The notes under the pieces were generated by a model, which saw only the letters and a list, made by a program, of their open reading frames with translations, did not search any database and was not told where the DNA came from. From Paludibacteraceae bacterium (lineage in GTDB: Bacteria; Bacteroidota; Bacteroidia; Bacteroidales; Paludibacteraceae), in assembly GCA_017479885.1 (NCBI GenBank), contig JAFVBR010000017.1:21044-85043 (forward strand): DNA of 64,000 bases, given 5' to 3'. Position numbers and translations under genes: made by a program. Of this stretch, positions 8,909 to 17,281 are shown one piece after another; positions within the stretch are counted from its first letter, which is position 1; each line of letters begins with the position of its first letter.

Positions 8909-8980
8909 GTTTTTGTTGTTTTGATGTTTGTTATTCAGTTAAACTTGTTTTCAAAATATCCGTTTCTCGCGAAATGGGCT

Positions 8981-9012
8981 GCAAAAGTACTGCAAATTTT
9001 TGGAATGTGCAA
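8981..9012 (-). promoter_or_regulatory. Promoter of rpsU (proximal)
   Basis: The minus strand reads TTGC, then 19 bases, then TACTTTTGC, a full Bacteroidetes promoter about 73 bases upstream of the S21 start. Confidence 0.75.
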
Positions 9013-9077
9013 GAGATAAGCATTATTTTTTGCACATTTTAATAAAAAATGAGGCGTACTTTGACTACATGAGCATA

Positions 9078-9109
9078 GCAAAGGTAGATAATTACTGCAA
9101 ACTTTTCAA
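9078..9109 (-). promoter_or_regulatory. Possible second, distal rpsU promoter
   Basis: The minus strand has TACCTTTGC at 9078-9086 with TTGA 19 bases upstream. It would add a roughly 165-base leader to rpsU. The -33 match is imperfect. Confidence 0.4.
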
Positions 9110-9157
9110 TTGTTCAACTCTGTTGCAAAAAAATTGTTTCCCGACAAAAAAAAACTA

Positions 9158-9188
9158 TTGCCCAATCGCAGAAAAAGCACTACCTTTG
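9158..9188 (+). promoter_or_regulatory. Promoter of korAB
   Basis: TTGC at 9158-9161, a 19-base gap, then TACCTTTG at 9181-9188. The start codon of korA is 87 bases further on. The rest of the 366-base gap 8909-9274 holds only this site and the rpsU promoters. Confidence 0.75.
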
Positions 9189-9274
9189 TGCTCGCGTTTT
9201 GCAGCAATTGCCTGCCATCACAGACAAACAATGGGGAGCACCCCCTAATTTATTATACTTTAAACTAATATATC

Positions 9275-11104
9275 ATGACCACCCCTCTGCAGAGTGTAGT
9301 AGTCCGTTTTTCGGGCGACAGCGGCGACGGCATGCAGCTCACCGGCACTCTATTCTCCAATCTCTCCGCCATTCTTGGCAATGAGATTAGTACTTTCCCC
9401 GATTTTCCTGCCGAGATACGCGCTCCGCAAGGCACACTTGGCGGTGTCAGCGGCTTTCAGGTGCAACTCGGCAGCAGCCATGTATTCACGCCGGGCGACA
9501 AGGCGGATGTGCTCGTTGCCATGAACCCCGCCGCACTCAAAGTCAATATCGGCAATATCAGACCTGACTCGGTTATCATCATCGATACCGACTCTTTCAC
9601 CGGAAAAGACCTCGAGAAAGCGCTCTACCAAACCGACAACCCGTTCACCGAACTCGGTCTCCCCGAGTCGCAGCAGATTGTTCCCGTTGCGCTCACCACT
9701 CTCACCAAAGAGAGCCTACGCGACTCCGGTATGGACAACAAAGCCGTCCTGAGAAGCAAAAACATGTTCGCTCTCGGACTCGTTTGCTGGCTCTTCAACC
9801 GACCAATTGACAAAGCAGTGCACTTCCTTGAAAGCAAGTTCAAGAAGAAACCCGATCTGCTCACCGCCAACATTCGGTGTCTCACCGACGGCTTCAACTA
9901 CGGACAGAATCTGGCACTCAACATCAACACCTATACTATCGACAAGTCCGATGACCTCCCCCACGGCGTCTATACCTCCATCGCAGGAAACAAAGCCACT
10001 GCTTGGGGACTCATAGCCGCAGCAGAGAAAGCAGGCAAACGTCTCTTCCTCGGCTCATATCCCATTACTCCCGCTACCGACATCATGCACGAGTTGGCTG
10101 CCAGAAAAGATGTGGGGGCCGTCGTTGTGCAGGCTGAAGACGAGATTGCAGGCGTCTGCACAGCCATCGGCGCAAGTTTCGCAGGTTGTCTGGCTGCCAC
10201 CAGCACCAGCGGACCCGGTCTGTCGCTCAAGTCTGAAGCCATAGGCCTGGCTGTGATGGCAGAGTTGCCGCTCGTGGTCATCGATGTGCAACGAGGAGGG
10301 CCAAGCACAGGTCTGCCTACCAAGACCGAGCAGACCGACCTGTTGCAGGCTGTCTATGGAAGAAACGGCGAGTGCCCCGCTGTGGTCATCGCGGCTTCCA
10401 CACCTTCCAACTGCTTCAGGTATGCCTACGAAGCATCACGACTCGCACTTGAGAACATGACTCCCGTCATCCTCCTCTCCGACACCTATCTCGCCAATGG
10501 CACTTCACTGTGGAAACTTCCCAAACTGGCTGAACTGCCCGAGATTCATCCGCAAGGTGTACCCGAAGAACTTCACGGACAATTCAATCCTGCCCTGCGT
10601 GACCCTGATACTCTAATCCGCTATTTCGCTCCCGCAGGCAAAGAAGGCTTTGAGCACCGCAACATAGGGCTCGAGCGCGACCAACTGAAAGGCTCTATCT
10701 CCACCAATCCGGACAACCATGCCGCTATGATTCGCAATCGGGCACAGAAAGTGGCACAGGTGGCCAACCGCATACCTCTACTCGAGGTTTACGGCAACAA
10801 AGACGCTGACACGTTACTCGTCGGCTTCGGATCTACCGAAGGACACCTCAAGGCTGCCGTCGATATTCTCAACAGCGAAGGCAAACCTGCCGCTCTGGCA
10901 CATTTCAACTATATCAATCCCCTGCCGCGCAACACACAGCAAGTGCTCTCAGCATACCGCCGCATCGTGGTTTGCGAACTCAACACGGGGCAGTTCGCAG
11001 CATACCTGCGTACCAAAACCGAAGGTCTCCGTTTCGAGCAGTTCAACAGCCTCGGAGCACAACCTTTCCAAGTCAACGACATAGTTGAATACGTCAAATC
11101 TTAA
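9275..11104 (+). CDS. korA: 2-oxoacid:ferredoxin oxidoreductase, fused gamma/alpha subunit (KorA type)
   Basis: The 609-residue protein joins the gamma domain (about residues 1-190, beginning VVRFSGDSGDGMQLTG) to the alpha domain, which starts near 230 with SYPITPATDIMHELA followed by QAEDEIAGVCTAIGASFAG. The fusion is usual in Bacteroidetes enzymes that oxidise 2-oxoglutarate or other 2-oxoacids to acyl-CoA while reducing ferredoxin. The TPP-binding beta subunit is the next gene, 52 bases downstream. The exact oxoacid is inferred: 2-oxoglutarate is likeliest from the KorAB architecture, with no separate ferredoxin-like delta subunit alongside. Confidence 0.9.
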   Translation: MTTPLQSVVVRFSGDSGDGMQLTGTLFSNLSAILGNEISTFPDFPAEIRAPQGTLGGVSGFQVQLGSSHVFTPGDKADVLVAMNPAALKVNIGNIRPDSVIIIDTDSFTGKDLEKALYQTDNPFTELGLPESQQIVPVALTTLTKESLRDSGMDNKAVLRSKNMFALGLVCWLFNRPIDKAVHFLESKFKKKPDLLTANIRCLTDGFNYGQNLALNINTYTIDKSDDLPHGVYTSIAGNKATAWGLIAAAEKAGKRLFLGSYPITPATDIMHELAARKDVGAVVVQAEDEIAGVCTAIGASFAGCLAATSTSGPGLSLKSEAIGLAVMAELPLVVIDVQRGGPSTGLPTKTEQTDLLQAVYGRNGECPAVVIAASTPSNCFRYAYEASRLALENMTPVILLSDTYLANGTSLWKLPKLAELPEIHPQGVPEELHGQFNPALRDPDTLIRYFAPAGKEGFEHRNIGLERDQLKGSISTNPDNHAAMIRNRAQKVAQVANRIPLLEVYGNKDADTLLVGFGSTEGHLKAAVDILNSEGKPAALAHFNYINPLPRNTQQVLSAYRRIVVCELNTGQFAAYLRTKTEGLRFEQFNSLGAQPFQVNDIVEYVKS

Positions 11105-11156
11105 ATCTTTAAATAGTCTGTCAGTCGACGGACGTTCAAATAGATAATTCGTTCTC

Positions 11157-12176
11157 ATGCAAGCACAAGATTTCAAATCAGACCAATATGTACGTTTCTG
11201 CCCCGGTTGTGGCGACCATGCCATCTGTGCAGCCCTGCAGAAAGCCATGGCAGAGATAGGAGTACCCACACATCAGACCGTTGTCATATCGGGTATAGGC
11301 TGCTCCAGCCGCATGCCGCACTATCTCGCCACCTACGGATTCAACACCATACACGGACGCGGAGCCGCCATCGCCACCGGTGTCAAGACAGCCAACCCCG
11401 ACCTCACCGTATGGCAGATGACCGGCGACGGCGACTGCCTCGCCATAGGAGGAAACCACTTTATCCACAGCATCAGACGCAATGTGGACCTCAATATCTG
11501 CCTCTTCAACAACCGTATATACGGACTGACTAAAGGACAATACTCCCCTACCTCACCCAAAGGCTTTGTAAGTAAATCATCACCGTTCGGCACCGTAGAA
11601 CGCCCGTTTATTCCTGCCGAACTGGTGTTCGGAGCACGTGGCACCTTCTTCGCCCGCACACTCGATGTCGATATGCCGACCACCGTCCGCTGCATGGTTC
11701 AAGCTCACCAACACAAAGGAGCATCCGTGGTAGAGTGTCTGGTCAACTGCGTTATCTTCAACAACGGCACGCACTCGTGGATTGCTGACCGTGAAACACG
11801 CGCCGAACGCACCATACTGCTCGAGCACGGCAAACCTATGATATTCGGTATAAACAAAGACAAGGGTCTGGCACTCGACTACTCGCAAGGGCTTATGCCT
11901 CGACTTATCGTGGTGCCCGCATCTGACCAGCGTGTACTCGTGCATGATGCCACTCTCGCCGACCCCGCCCTCCACCGGATGCTCGCACTCATGGGGCAAC
12001 CTACCGAAGCGGGAGTACAACCCGACGACCTGCCCGTAGCGTTGGGAGTGATACGCAATGTGGAGGAAGAGACTTACGATGAGGCTGTCAACCGCCAGAT
12101 TCGGGAGGTTCAGAACAAGAGCCGTATCCACTCGTTCGATGAACTGGTTGGAACACTTGAGCAGTGGGAAATATAA
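11157..12176 (+). CDS. korB: 2-oxoacid:ferredoxin oxidoreductase, beta subunit (KorB type)
   Basis: The 339-residue TPP-binding subunit partners the fused gamma/alpha subunit encoded just upstream. It has the cluster/TPP-region CPGCGDHAIC near residue 18 and the TPP-Mg motif GDGDCLAIGGNHF followed by NICLFNN near residues 83-120. IGCSSRMPHY, the conserved early cysteine block, is also present. The C-terminal 120 residues are longer than in minimal beta subunits but normal for KorB. It shares the promoter at 9158-9188. Confidence 0.92.
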   Translation: MQAQDFKSDQYVRFCPGCGDHAICAALQKAMAEIGVPTHQTVVISGIGCSSRMPHYLATYGFNTIHGRGAAIATGVKTANPDLTVWQMTGDGDCLAIGGNHFIHSIRRNVDLNICLFNNRIYGLTKGQYSPTSPKGFVSKSSPFGTVERPFIPAELVFGARGTFFARTLDVDMPTTVRCMVQAHQHKGASVVECLVNCVIFNNGTHSWIADRETRAERTILLEHGKPMIFGINKDKGLALDYSQGLMPRLIVVPASDQRVLVHDATLADPALHRMLALMGQPTEAGVQPDDLPVALGVIRNVEEETYDEAVNRQIREVQNKSRIHSFDELVGTLEQWEI

Positions 12177-12210
12177 GACAACAGACCGCTGCGCTGAAAG
12201 AACTTAACAA

Positions 12211-12250
12211 TCTTAAGATACTTAAGTCGCTTAAGTCACTTAAGATACTT
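12211..12250. repeat. Tandem repeat, 9-bp CTTAAGTCA/CTTAAGATA units
   Basis: Four CTTAAG-containing units of about 9 bases lie between korB and the tRNA-Leu promoter. CTTAAG is itself palindromic, so each unit is a small dyad spaced one helical turn apart or slightly less. Confidence 0.75.
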
Positions 12251-12286
12251 CTCAGACTCACAAACCCACAAAAATAACGCAAATAT

Positions 12287-12318
12287 TTTGCAGATTAAAA
12301 TAATTGTCGTACCTTTGC
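12287..12318 (+). promoter_or_regulatory. Promoter of tRNA-Leu(CAA)
   Basis: TTTG at 12287-12290, 19 bases, then TACCTTTGC at 12310-12318. The mature tRNA begins 11 bases after the box. Confidence 0.8.
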
Positions 12319-12328
12319 ACTCGCTTTT

Positions 12329-12412
12329 GCCCAGATGGCGGAATCGGTAGACGCGCTGGTCTCAAACACCAGTAGGTTCACCCCTGTGCCGGTTCGACCC
12401 CGGCTCTGGGTA
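12329..12412 (+). tRNA. tRNA-Leu (anticodon CAA)
   Basis: Acceptor arm GCCCAGA pairs with TCTGGGT (one G-U pair), discriminator A. The anticodon stem CTGGT/ACCAG encloses the loop CTCAAAC, anticodon CAA, reading UUG. The long variable arm between anticodon and T arms and the TTCGACC T-loop are as expected for a class II tRNA-Leu. CCA is not encoded. Confidence 0.95.
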
Positions 12413-12421
12413 CTAAGAGAG

Positions 12422-12454
12422 AAACAGAGCGACACAAGAGGTTGCTCTGTTTTT
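12422..12454 (+). terminator. Hairpin terminator between tRNA-Leu(CAA) and glyS
   Basis: AAACAGAGC pairs with GCTCTGTTT around a 13-base loop and runs into further T residues. It could end the tRNA transcript or act as an attenuator, because no clear promoter lies between it and glyS. Confidence 0.65.
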
Positions 12455-12476
12455 GCAACTAACAAATAATATCCTT

Positions 12477-14018
12477 ATGGCAACACAAGAAGAAACCTTC
12501 AAGAAAATGGTAGCCCACTGCAAGGAATACGGATTCGTATTCCCCAGCAGCGAAATCTACGACGGACTCGGCGCTGTTTATGACTACGGACAAAACGGCG
12601 TTGAACTGAAAAACAACATAAAGCAATACTGGTGGCAGGCGATGACTCTTCTGCACGAGAACATAGTGGGCATCGATGCCGCCATCTTCATGCACCCCAC
12701 CACTTGGAAAGCCTCGGGGCACGTGGATGCTTTCAACGACCCGCTCATTGACAACCGCGACTCCAAGAAGCGTTATCGCGCAGATGTGCTGATTGAAGAC
12801 CAGATTGCCAAATACGACGAGAAGATTCAGAAAGAAGTGGACAAAGCCGCCAAACGATTCGGCGAAAGTTTTGACGAACAGATGTTCCGTCAGACCAATC
12901 CACGGGTTATGGAGCACCAGCAAAAACGCGATGCACTCCACGAACGCTACAAACAGGCAATGAACGCCAACGACCTTGCCGAGCTCAAGCAGATTATACT
13001 TGACGAGGAAATTGTATGCCCTATCAGCGGTACACGCAACTGGACCGATGTCCGTCAGTTCAACCTGATGTTCCAAACAGAGATGGGTTCCACTGCCGAC
13101 GGCGCCATGAAGATTTACCTCCGTCCGGAGACAGCCCAAGGTATTTTCGTCAATTTCCTCAATGTGCAGAAGACGGGCCGCATGAAAGTGCCGTTCGGCA
13201 TTGCACAGATAGGCAAAGCTTTCCGCAACGAGATAGTGGCACGCCAGTTTGTGTTCCGCATGCGAGAGTTTGAGCAGATGGAAATGCAGTTCTTCGTTCG
13301 CCCCGGCACCGAACTCGAGTGGTTTGAACACTGGAAACAGTTCCGTCTGCGCTGGCACAAGGCTCTCGGACTTGGCGATGAGAAATATCGTTTCCACGAC
13401 CACGAGAAACTGGCTCACTATGCCAATGCCGCTACCGACATCGAATTTCTCATGCCATTCGGTTTCAAAGAAGTGGAAGGCATACACTCGCGTACCAACT
13501 TCGACCTCAGCCAGCATGCCAAATATTCAGGCAAGAAAATCGAGTATTTTGACCCGGAACTCAACCAGTCATATATTCCTTATGTTATTGAGACCAGTAT
13601 CGGTGTTGACCGTATGTTCCTCAGCGTGATGTGCTCAGCCTACAAAGAGGAGCAACTCGATGGCGGCGACACACGCGTAGTGCTCAACCTGCCTCCGGTG
13701 CTTGCACCCGTCAAGGCGTGTGTGATGCCGCTGGTAAAGAAAGACGGTCTGCCTGAGAAAGCACGCGAAGTGATGGACATGCTCCGCTTCGACTTCAAGA
13801 CTACGTACGATGAGAAAGACTCTATCGGCAAGCGCTACCGCCGTCAGGATGCCATCGGAACACCTTTCTGCATCACCGTGGACCATGACACTCTCACCGA
13901 CAACTGCGTCACCATCCGTTATCGCGACACCATGCTTCAACAGCGCGTCAACATTGCTGACCTCAAAGGCATCATCAGCAAGGCTGTTGATATGAAAGAA
14001 CTGCTCAGGAAACTTTAG
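12477..14018 (+). CDS. glyS: Glycyl-tRNA synthetase (single-chain, alpha2 type)
   Basis: The 513-residue class II synthetase charges tRNA-Gly. The ATG at 12477 is chosen because MATQEETFKKMVAHCKEYGFVFPSSEIY is split as MATQEETF plus the conserved KEYGFVFPSSEIYDG block; a TTG 24 bases earlier lies inside the hairpin and is rejected. Further landmarks are YDYGQNGVELKNN, RPETAQGIFVNF (motif 2 neighbourhood), FRNEI and the C-terminal anticodon-binding domain beginning near LAPVKACVMPL. It is the homodimeric form typical of Bacteroidetes rather than GlyQ/GlyS. It is preceded by tRNA-Leu and a hairpin. Confidence 0.95.
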   Translation: MATQEETFKKMVAHCKEYGFVFPSSEIYDGLGAVYDYGQNGVELKNNIKQYWWQAMTLLHENIVGIDAAIFMHPTTWKASGHVDAFNDPLIDNRDSKKRYRADVLIEDQIAKYDEKIQKEVDKAAKRFGESFDEQMFRQTNPRVMEHQQKRDALHERYKQAMNANDLAELKQIILDEEIVCPISGTRNWTDVRQFNLMFQTEMGSTADGAMKIYLRPETAQGIFVNFLNVQKTGRMKVPFGIAQIGKAFRNEIVARQFVFRMREFEQMEMQFFVRPGTELEWFEHWKQFRLRWHKALGLGDEKYRFHDHEKLAHYANAATDIEFLMPFGFKEVEGIHSRTNFDLSQHAKYSGKKIEYFDPELNQSYIPYVIETSIGVDRMFLSVMCSAYKEEQLDGGDTRVVLNLPPVLAPVKACVMPLVKKDGLPEKAREVMDMLRFDFKTTYDEKDSIGKRYRRQDAIGTPFCITVDHDTLTDNCVTIRYRDTMLQQRVNIADLKGIISKAVDMKELLRKL

Positions 14019-14101
14019 GCACAAGGGCTGCTATAGCGATTAACGGAATAAGAGATCGCTTTCATAGTTTAATGCAGCCGAAGACTGCTGTTTAAAAACA
14101 A

Positions 14102-14135
14102 AAAATAAGGGTTACTGCCGAGTAACCCTTATTTT
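14102..14135. terminator. Bidirectional terminator between glyS and mazG
   Basis: A perfect 15-bp stem, AAAATAAGGGTTACT with AGTAACCCTTATTTT, encloses a GCCG loop. A- and T-tracts on either side serve both convergent units. Confidence 0.92.
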
Positions 14136-14168
14136 AATTTCATTTAAAAGTATGCTTGAGCAGGTGAG

Positions 14169-14954
14169 TCATTCTTTTGTTTTGGCTTCCTGCCAGATGG
14201 CCTCCATCTCATCGAGCGTCATGTCTGACAGCTGGCGCCCAAGTTCGTGTGCACGCTGCTCAAGGTAGTTGAAGCGGCTGATGAACTTGCGGTTGGTACG
14301 CTCAAGTGCATTGTCCGGTTTGATATGATACAGTCTTGCGGCATTCACCAGCGAGAAGAACACATCGCCGAACTCCGCCTCCATGCGGTCGGCATCCATA
14401 TTGTCAATCTCCGCCTCGAACTCTGCTATCTCCTCTTTCACTTTCGTCCACACCTGACTCCGCTCGTCCCAGTCGAAACCGGCATTGCGAGCTTTGTCCT
14501 GAATGCGATGCGCCTTGATGAGCGAAGGCAATGCTTCGGGCACGCCTGCAAGCACGGTCTTGTTGCCGCCCTTCTCACGAAGTTTTATCTGCTCCCAGTT
14601 CTGCTCCACCTGCTCTTCATTGTCCGCCTGCATGGTGTGGCCGTAGATATGCGGATGGCGGAAAATGAGTTTGTCACACAGACGGTTGCACACATCGGCT
14701 ATGTCGAAGTCTCCTGTCTCGGAAGCAATCTTGGCATAGAATACCACATGCAGTAGCACATCGCCCAGTTCTTTCTCTATCTCGGGCATATCCTGTTTGA
14801 TAATGGCGGATGCCAGTTCGTAGGTTTCTTCAATAGTGTTCTCGCGAAGTGAGAGCATGGTCTGCTTCTTGTCCCACGGGCATTGCGCACGAAGCGTGTC
14901 CATAACGGTCAGCAGACGGTCGAATGCTTCAAGTTGTTGTTGACGGGTATTCAT
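14169..14954 (-). CDS. mazG: Nucleoside triphosphate pyrophosphohydrolase MazG
   Basis: The 261-residue housecleaning enzyme hydrolyses (d)NTPs to NMP and pyrophosphate. It contains two MazG repeats. The first has CPWDKKQTMLSLRENTIEETYEL split as CPWDKKQT and ENTIEETYELA, with ELGDVLLHVVF supplying the Mg ligands. The second contains KVKEEIAEFEAEI and EAEFGDVFFSLVN. The ATG at 14954 is preferred over an in-frame codon 14 residues upstream because MNTRQQQLEAFDRLL begins the conserved helix. It starts 1 base after the lpxH stop, so it is translationally linked to that gene. Confidence 0.93.
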   Translation of the reverse strand: MNTRQQQLEAFDRLLTVMDTLRAQCPWDKKQTMLSLRENTIEETYELASAIIKQDMPEIEKELGDVLLHVVFYAKIASETGDFDIADVCNRLCDKLIFRHPHIYGHTMQADNEEQVEQNWEQIKLREKGGNKTVLAGVPEALPSLIKAHRIQDKARNAGFDWDERSQVWTKVKEEIAEFEAEIDNMDADRMEAEFGDVFFSLVNAARLYHIKPDNALERTNRKFISRFNYLEQRAHELGRQLSDMTLDEMEAIWQEAKTKE

Positions 14955-14955
14955 A

Positions 14956-15744
14956 TTATATAGTTTGTTCAGCAATATTCTGTAGCGACAATTCACCTCG
15001 CTCGTTCATGCATGCATAGGTGAACTGGCGAAACATATCACCCAATATAATAACGCGGGCACCGGTGGCAAGTTGCAGGTCGAGTTCAATATGCCGGTGA
15101 CCGAAGATATAGTAGTCAAGGTGCTCTTTCTGTTCGTGTTCTTTTGCAAAAAGCACCAGCGCCTCTTTGTTCTCGCCGAGATACCCCACGGGGTTGGCAA
15201 GTTCCTTCATTCTGCTTCTGCGTGCCCACTCGTACCCGAATTTGTCGCCAAGCGAAGGAGGTACAAGGGCATATAGCCGTTGCAGAAGAGGATTGTGGAA
15301 TACGCTTCTCAAAAACATGAAACGCCTTATCTTGCGCCTCAGATGCTTGGGATAACGGCTGAGAAGGTCGGAAGGACCAACGCCGTCGCCATGTGCCAGC
15401 AGACACTGCTTGCCGCCAATCTGCATGATTTGAGAATGGCGATGCAGAATGACCCCCGTTTGACGCTCCAGCCATCCGAAAGTCCACAGGTCATGGTTAC
15501 CGGTAAAATAGTGCACGGCTATACCTTGGTCGGTCAAGGTGCGCAATGTCTGGAGCGTGAGGTTGTATTCTTGAGGTTTGCGCCACACATATTCGTACCA
15601 ATAATCAAACATATCGCCCAGCAGATAAATCTCAGTGGCATCGGCTGCCAACGACAATAGCAGGTTGCACACCTGTTTCTGGTGTGCCGCTCTGTCATTA
15701 AGAGCACGTGAGCCTATATGTGCATCGCTGAGGAAGTAAATCAT
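14956..15744 (-). CDS. lpxH: UDP-2,3-diacylglucosamine diphosphatase (LpxH-like)
   Basis: This is a 262-residue calcineurin-type metallophosphoesterase. All five metal-site motifs are visible: SDAHIG (6-11), LGDMFDYW, GNHDLW, LAHGDGVG and FGHRHIE. These, with YVWRKPQEY after the second motif, match Bacteroidetes LpxH, which removes UMP from UDP-2,3-diacylglucosamine to give lipid X in lipid A synthesis at the inner face of the inner membrane. Basic and hydrophobic segments in the middle (KHLRRKIRRFMFLRS) fit membrane association. The gene lies between a SufT-like gene and mazG. Confidence 0.85.
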   Translation of the reverse strand: MIYFLSDAHIGSRALNDRAAHQKQVCNLLLSLAADATEIYLLGDMFDYWYEYVWRKPQEYNLTLQTLRTLTDQGIAVHYFTGNHDLWTFGWLERQTGVILHRHSQIMQIGGKQCLLAHGDGVGPSDLLSRYPKHLRRKIRRFMFLRSVFHNPLLQRLYALVPPSLGDKFGYEWARRSRMKELANPVGYLGENKEALVLFAKEHEQKEHLDYYIFGHRHIELDLQLATGARVIILGDMFRQFTYACMNERGELSLQNIAEQTI

Positions 15745-15808
15745 TGACTCTCTTTCCCGTCACCTTACCCGCAGGCATGGGAAAATTACGGGAGAATTCT
15801 GTTATTGT

Positions 15809-16123
15809 TTATAGCATGCCGAGCTCAAGTTTGGCTTCTTCCGACATCATGTCTTTACTCCATTCCGGTTCGAACACAAGGTTGACCGTCACTTCGTTGA
15901 TGCCTTCGATGGATGCAAGTTTCTGCCTTGCATCCTCTACAAGAAAATCGGCAGCAGGACACGAAGGGGCAGTCAGAGTCATGTCAACCATAAGTTTGCC
16001 CTCTGGTTGGAGGTCAACACGGTAGATGAGTCCGAGGTCGTAGATATTGACCGGTATCTCGGGGTCAAACACCGTGCGGAGCATTTGTACTATTTTTTCT
16101 TCTGTTTCAAGAAATTCGTTCAT
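15809..16123 (-). CDS. MIP18/SufT family iron-sulfur assembly factor
   Basis: The 104-residue cytoplasmic protein is a single MIP18 (DUF59) domain. It has the DPEIPVNIYDLGLIYRV segment (family motif DPE-x-x-x-x-x-x-DLG), followed by MTLTAPSCPAADFL with the conserved Cys used in Fe-S handling, and VNLVFEPEWSKDMMSE at the end. Relatives SufT, PaaD and MIP18 help mature Fe-S proteins. No suf genes are next to it; it sits between recF and lpxH with short gaps, so it is probably part of the same transcript. Confidence 0.85.
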   Translation of the reverse strand: MNEFLETEEKIVQMLRTVFDPEIPVNIYDLGLIYRVDLQPEGKLMVDMTLTAPSCPAADFLVEDARQKLASIEGINEVTVNLVFEPEWSKDMMSEEAKLELGML

Positions 16124-16138
16124 AAGGGGTAATGCTGT

Positions 16139-17281
16139 TTAATCGGTAAGCGGATTGATTGTGCCGTTTTCCACTGTAAACACTTTGTTGTTATTCCTGT
16201 CTGCTGCCATCAGTTCGGTCAGGTGCTGGCGGTCGGTATCGGTGATGAATATCTGTCCGAAGCGCTCTGAACCTACCAATTCTACTATGCGGCGAACACG
16301 GTGAGAGTCCAGTTTGTCGAAAATATCATCAAGCAGGAGCAGGGGTTTGACAGTGTTCTGCACAAGCGAATGTTGCTTGCTCAGCCATACGGCTTGCGCC
16401 AGTTTGAGTGATATGAGGTATGTCTTCTGCTGCCCCTGGCTTGCCACTTGCTTGAGCGGATAGCCTCCAAGCGACATCTCCAGCTCGTCTTTGTGAATGC
16501 CTTGCGAAGTCCATCCCAGTATAAGGTCACGCTGACGGGTGCGAGAGTATGCCTCATCAAGACTGCGGTCGGCAAGTTGTGAGCGATAGTGAAGGTCAAC
16601 GGTCTCCTGTTGCTCGGCTATGAAATTGTAGATATCCTGAAACACAGGCACAAAAGCATTGATGAAAGCCTCACGCTCAGCATATATATACTCGGCGAGC
16701 GGTGTCATCTTCTGCTCATACACCTCAAGCATAGTCTCGTCGGTTGCCGCTCCGCCTACTGCCTCGTCCTGCATTTGTTTAAGCAGAGTGTTGCGCTGCT
16801 TCAGAAGAGCGTTGTAGTCAGTAAGAAACTCCAGATACTTGCGGTTCTGTTGCGAGATGACGCTGTCCATAAAGCGCCTGCGCTCATCGGAGCCGTCAAG
16901 CACAAGTTCGGAGTCTTTAGGCGAGACCATCACAAGAGGAATCAATCCTATATGCTCTATCAGACGCTTGTAATCTTTCTTTCCGCGACGAAACTGCTTC
17001 TTCTGACCTCTGCGCAATCCGCATGAAACAGTTTCCGCATTCTCTTCGTCGAGAAACACATACTCGCCTTGCACCATCGCCATCTCCGAGTCGTGACGGA
17101 TATTCTGAGAGTCTATACTGCAGAGCGACGACTTGCAGAAAGAGAGGTAATACACTGCATCGAGCACATTGGTTTTACCCATGCCGTTTTGCCCCACCAA
17201 GCAGTTGATTTTGGGAGAGAAAGAGAGCGATGCCGACTCTATATTGCGAAAATTCAGTATATTCAGTTCTCTAAGATACAT
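16139..17281 (-). CDS. recF: DNA replication and repair protein RecF
   Basis: This 380-residue SMC-like ATPase loads RecA at gapped DNA with RecO and RecR. Walker A GQNGMGKT is at residues 30-37, the ABC signature region is SQGQQKTYLISLKLAQ, and Walker B is PLLLLDDIFDKLD. The ATG at 17281 gives the normal RecF beginning MYLRELNILNFRNIE; an upstream in-frame extension is rejected. The first 19 bases overlap the end of the GHL10 gene, implying translational coupling. In many bacteria recF follows dnaN, which is not the case here. Confidence 0.95.
   Translation of the reverse strand: MYLRELNILNFRNIESASLSFSPKINCLVGQNGMGKTNVLDAVYYLSFCKSSLCSIDSQNIRHDSEMAMVQGEYVFLDEENAETVSCGLRRGQKKQFRRGKKDYKRLIEHIGLIPLVMVSPKDSELVLDGSDERRRFMDSVISQQNRKYLEFLTDYNALLKQRNTLLKQMQDEAVGGAATDETMLEVYEQKMTPLAEYIYAEREAFINAFVPVFQDIYNFIAEQQETVDLHYRSQLADRSLDEAYSRTRQRDLILGWTSQGIHKDELEMSLGGYPLKQVASQGQQKTYLISLKLAQAVWLSKQHSLVQNTVKPLLLLDDIFDKLDSHRVRRIVELVGSERFGQIFITDTDRQHLTELMAADRNNNKVFTVENGTINPLTD

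Noticed and set aside
11117-11140. Imperfect dyad GTCTGTC..GACGGAC between korA and korB
   Set aside because: Short and mismatched, with no T-tract; the gap is only 52 bases and the genes encode subunits of one enzyme.
12459-13517. 352-codon open frame on the minus strand
   Set aside because: It is the exact antisense of glyS, has no family resemblance, and its length follows from codon bias of the real gene.
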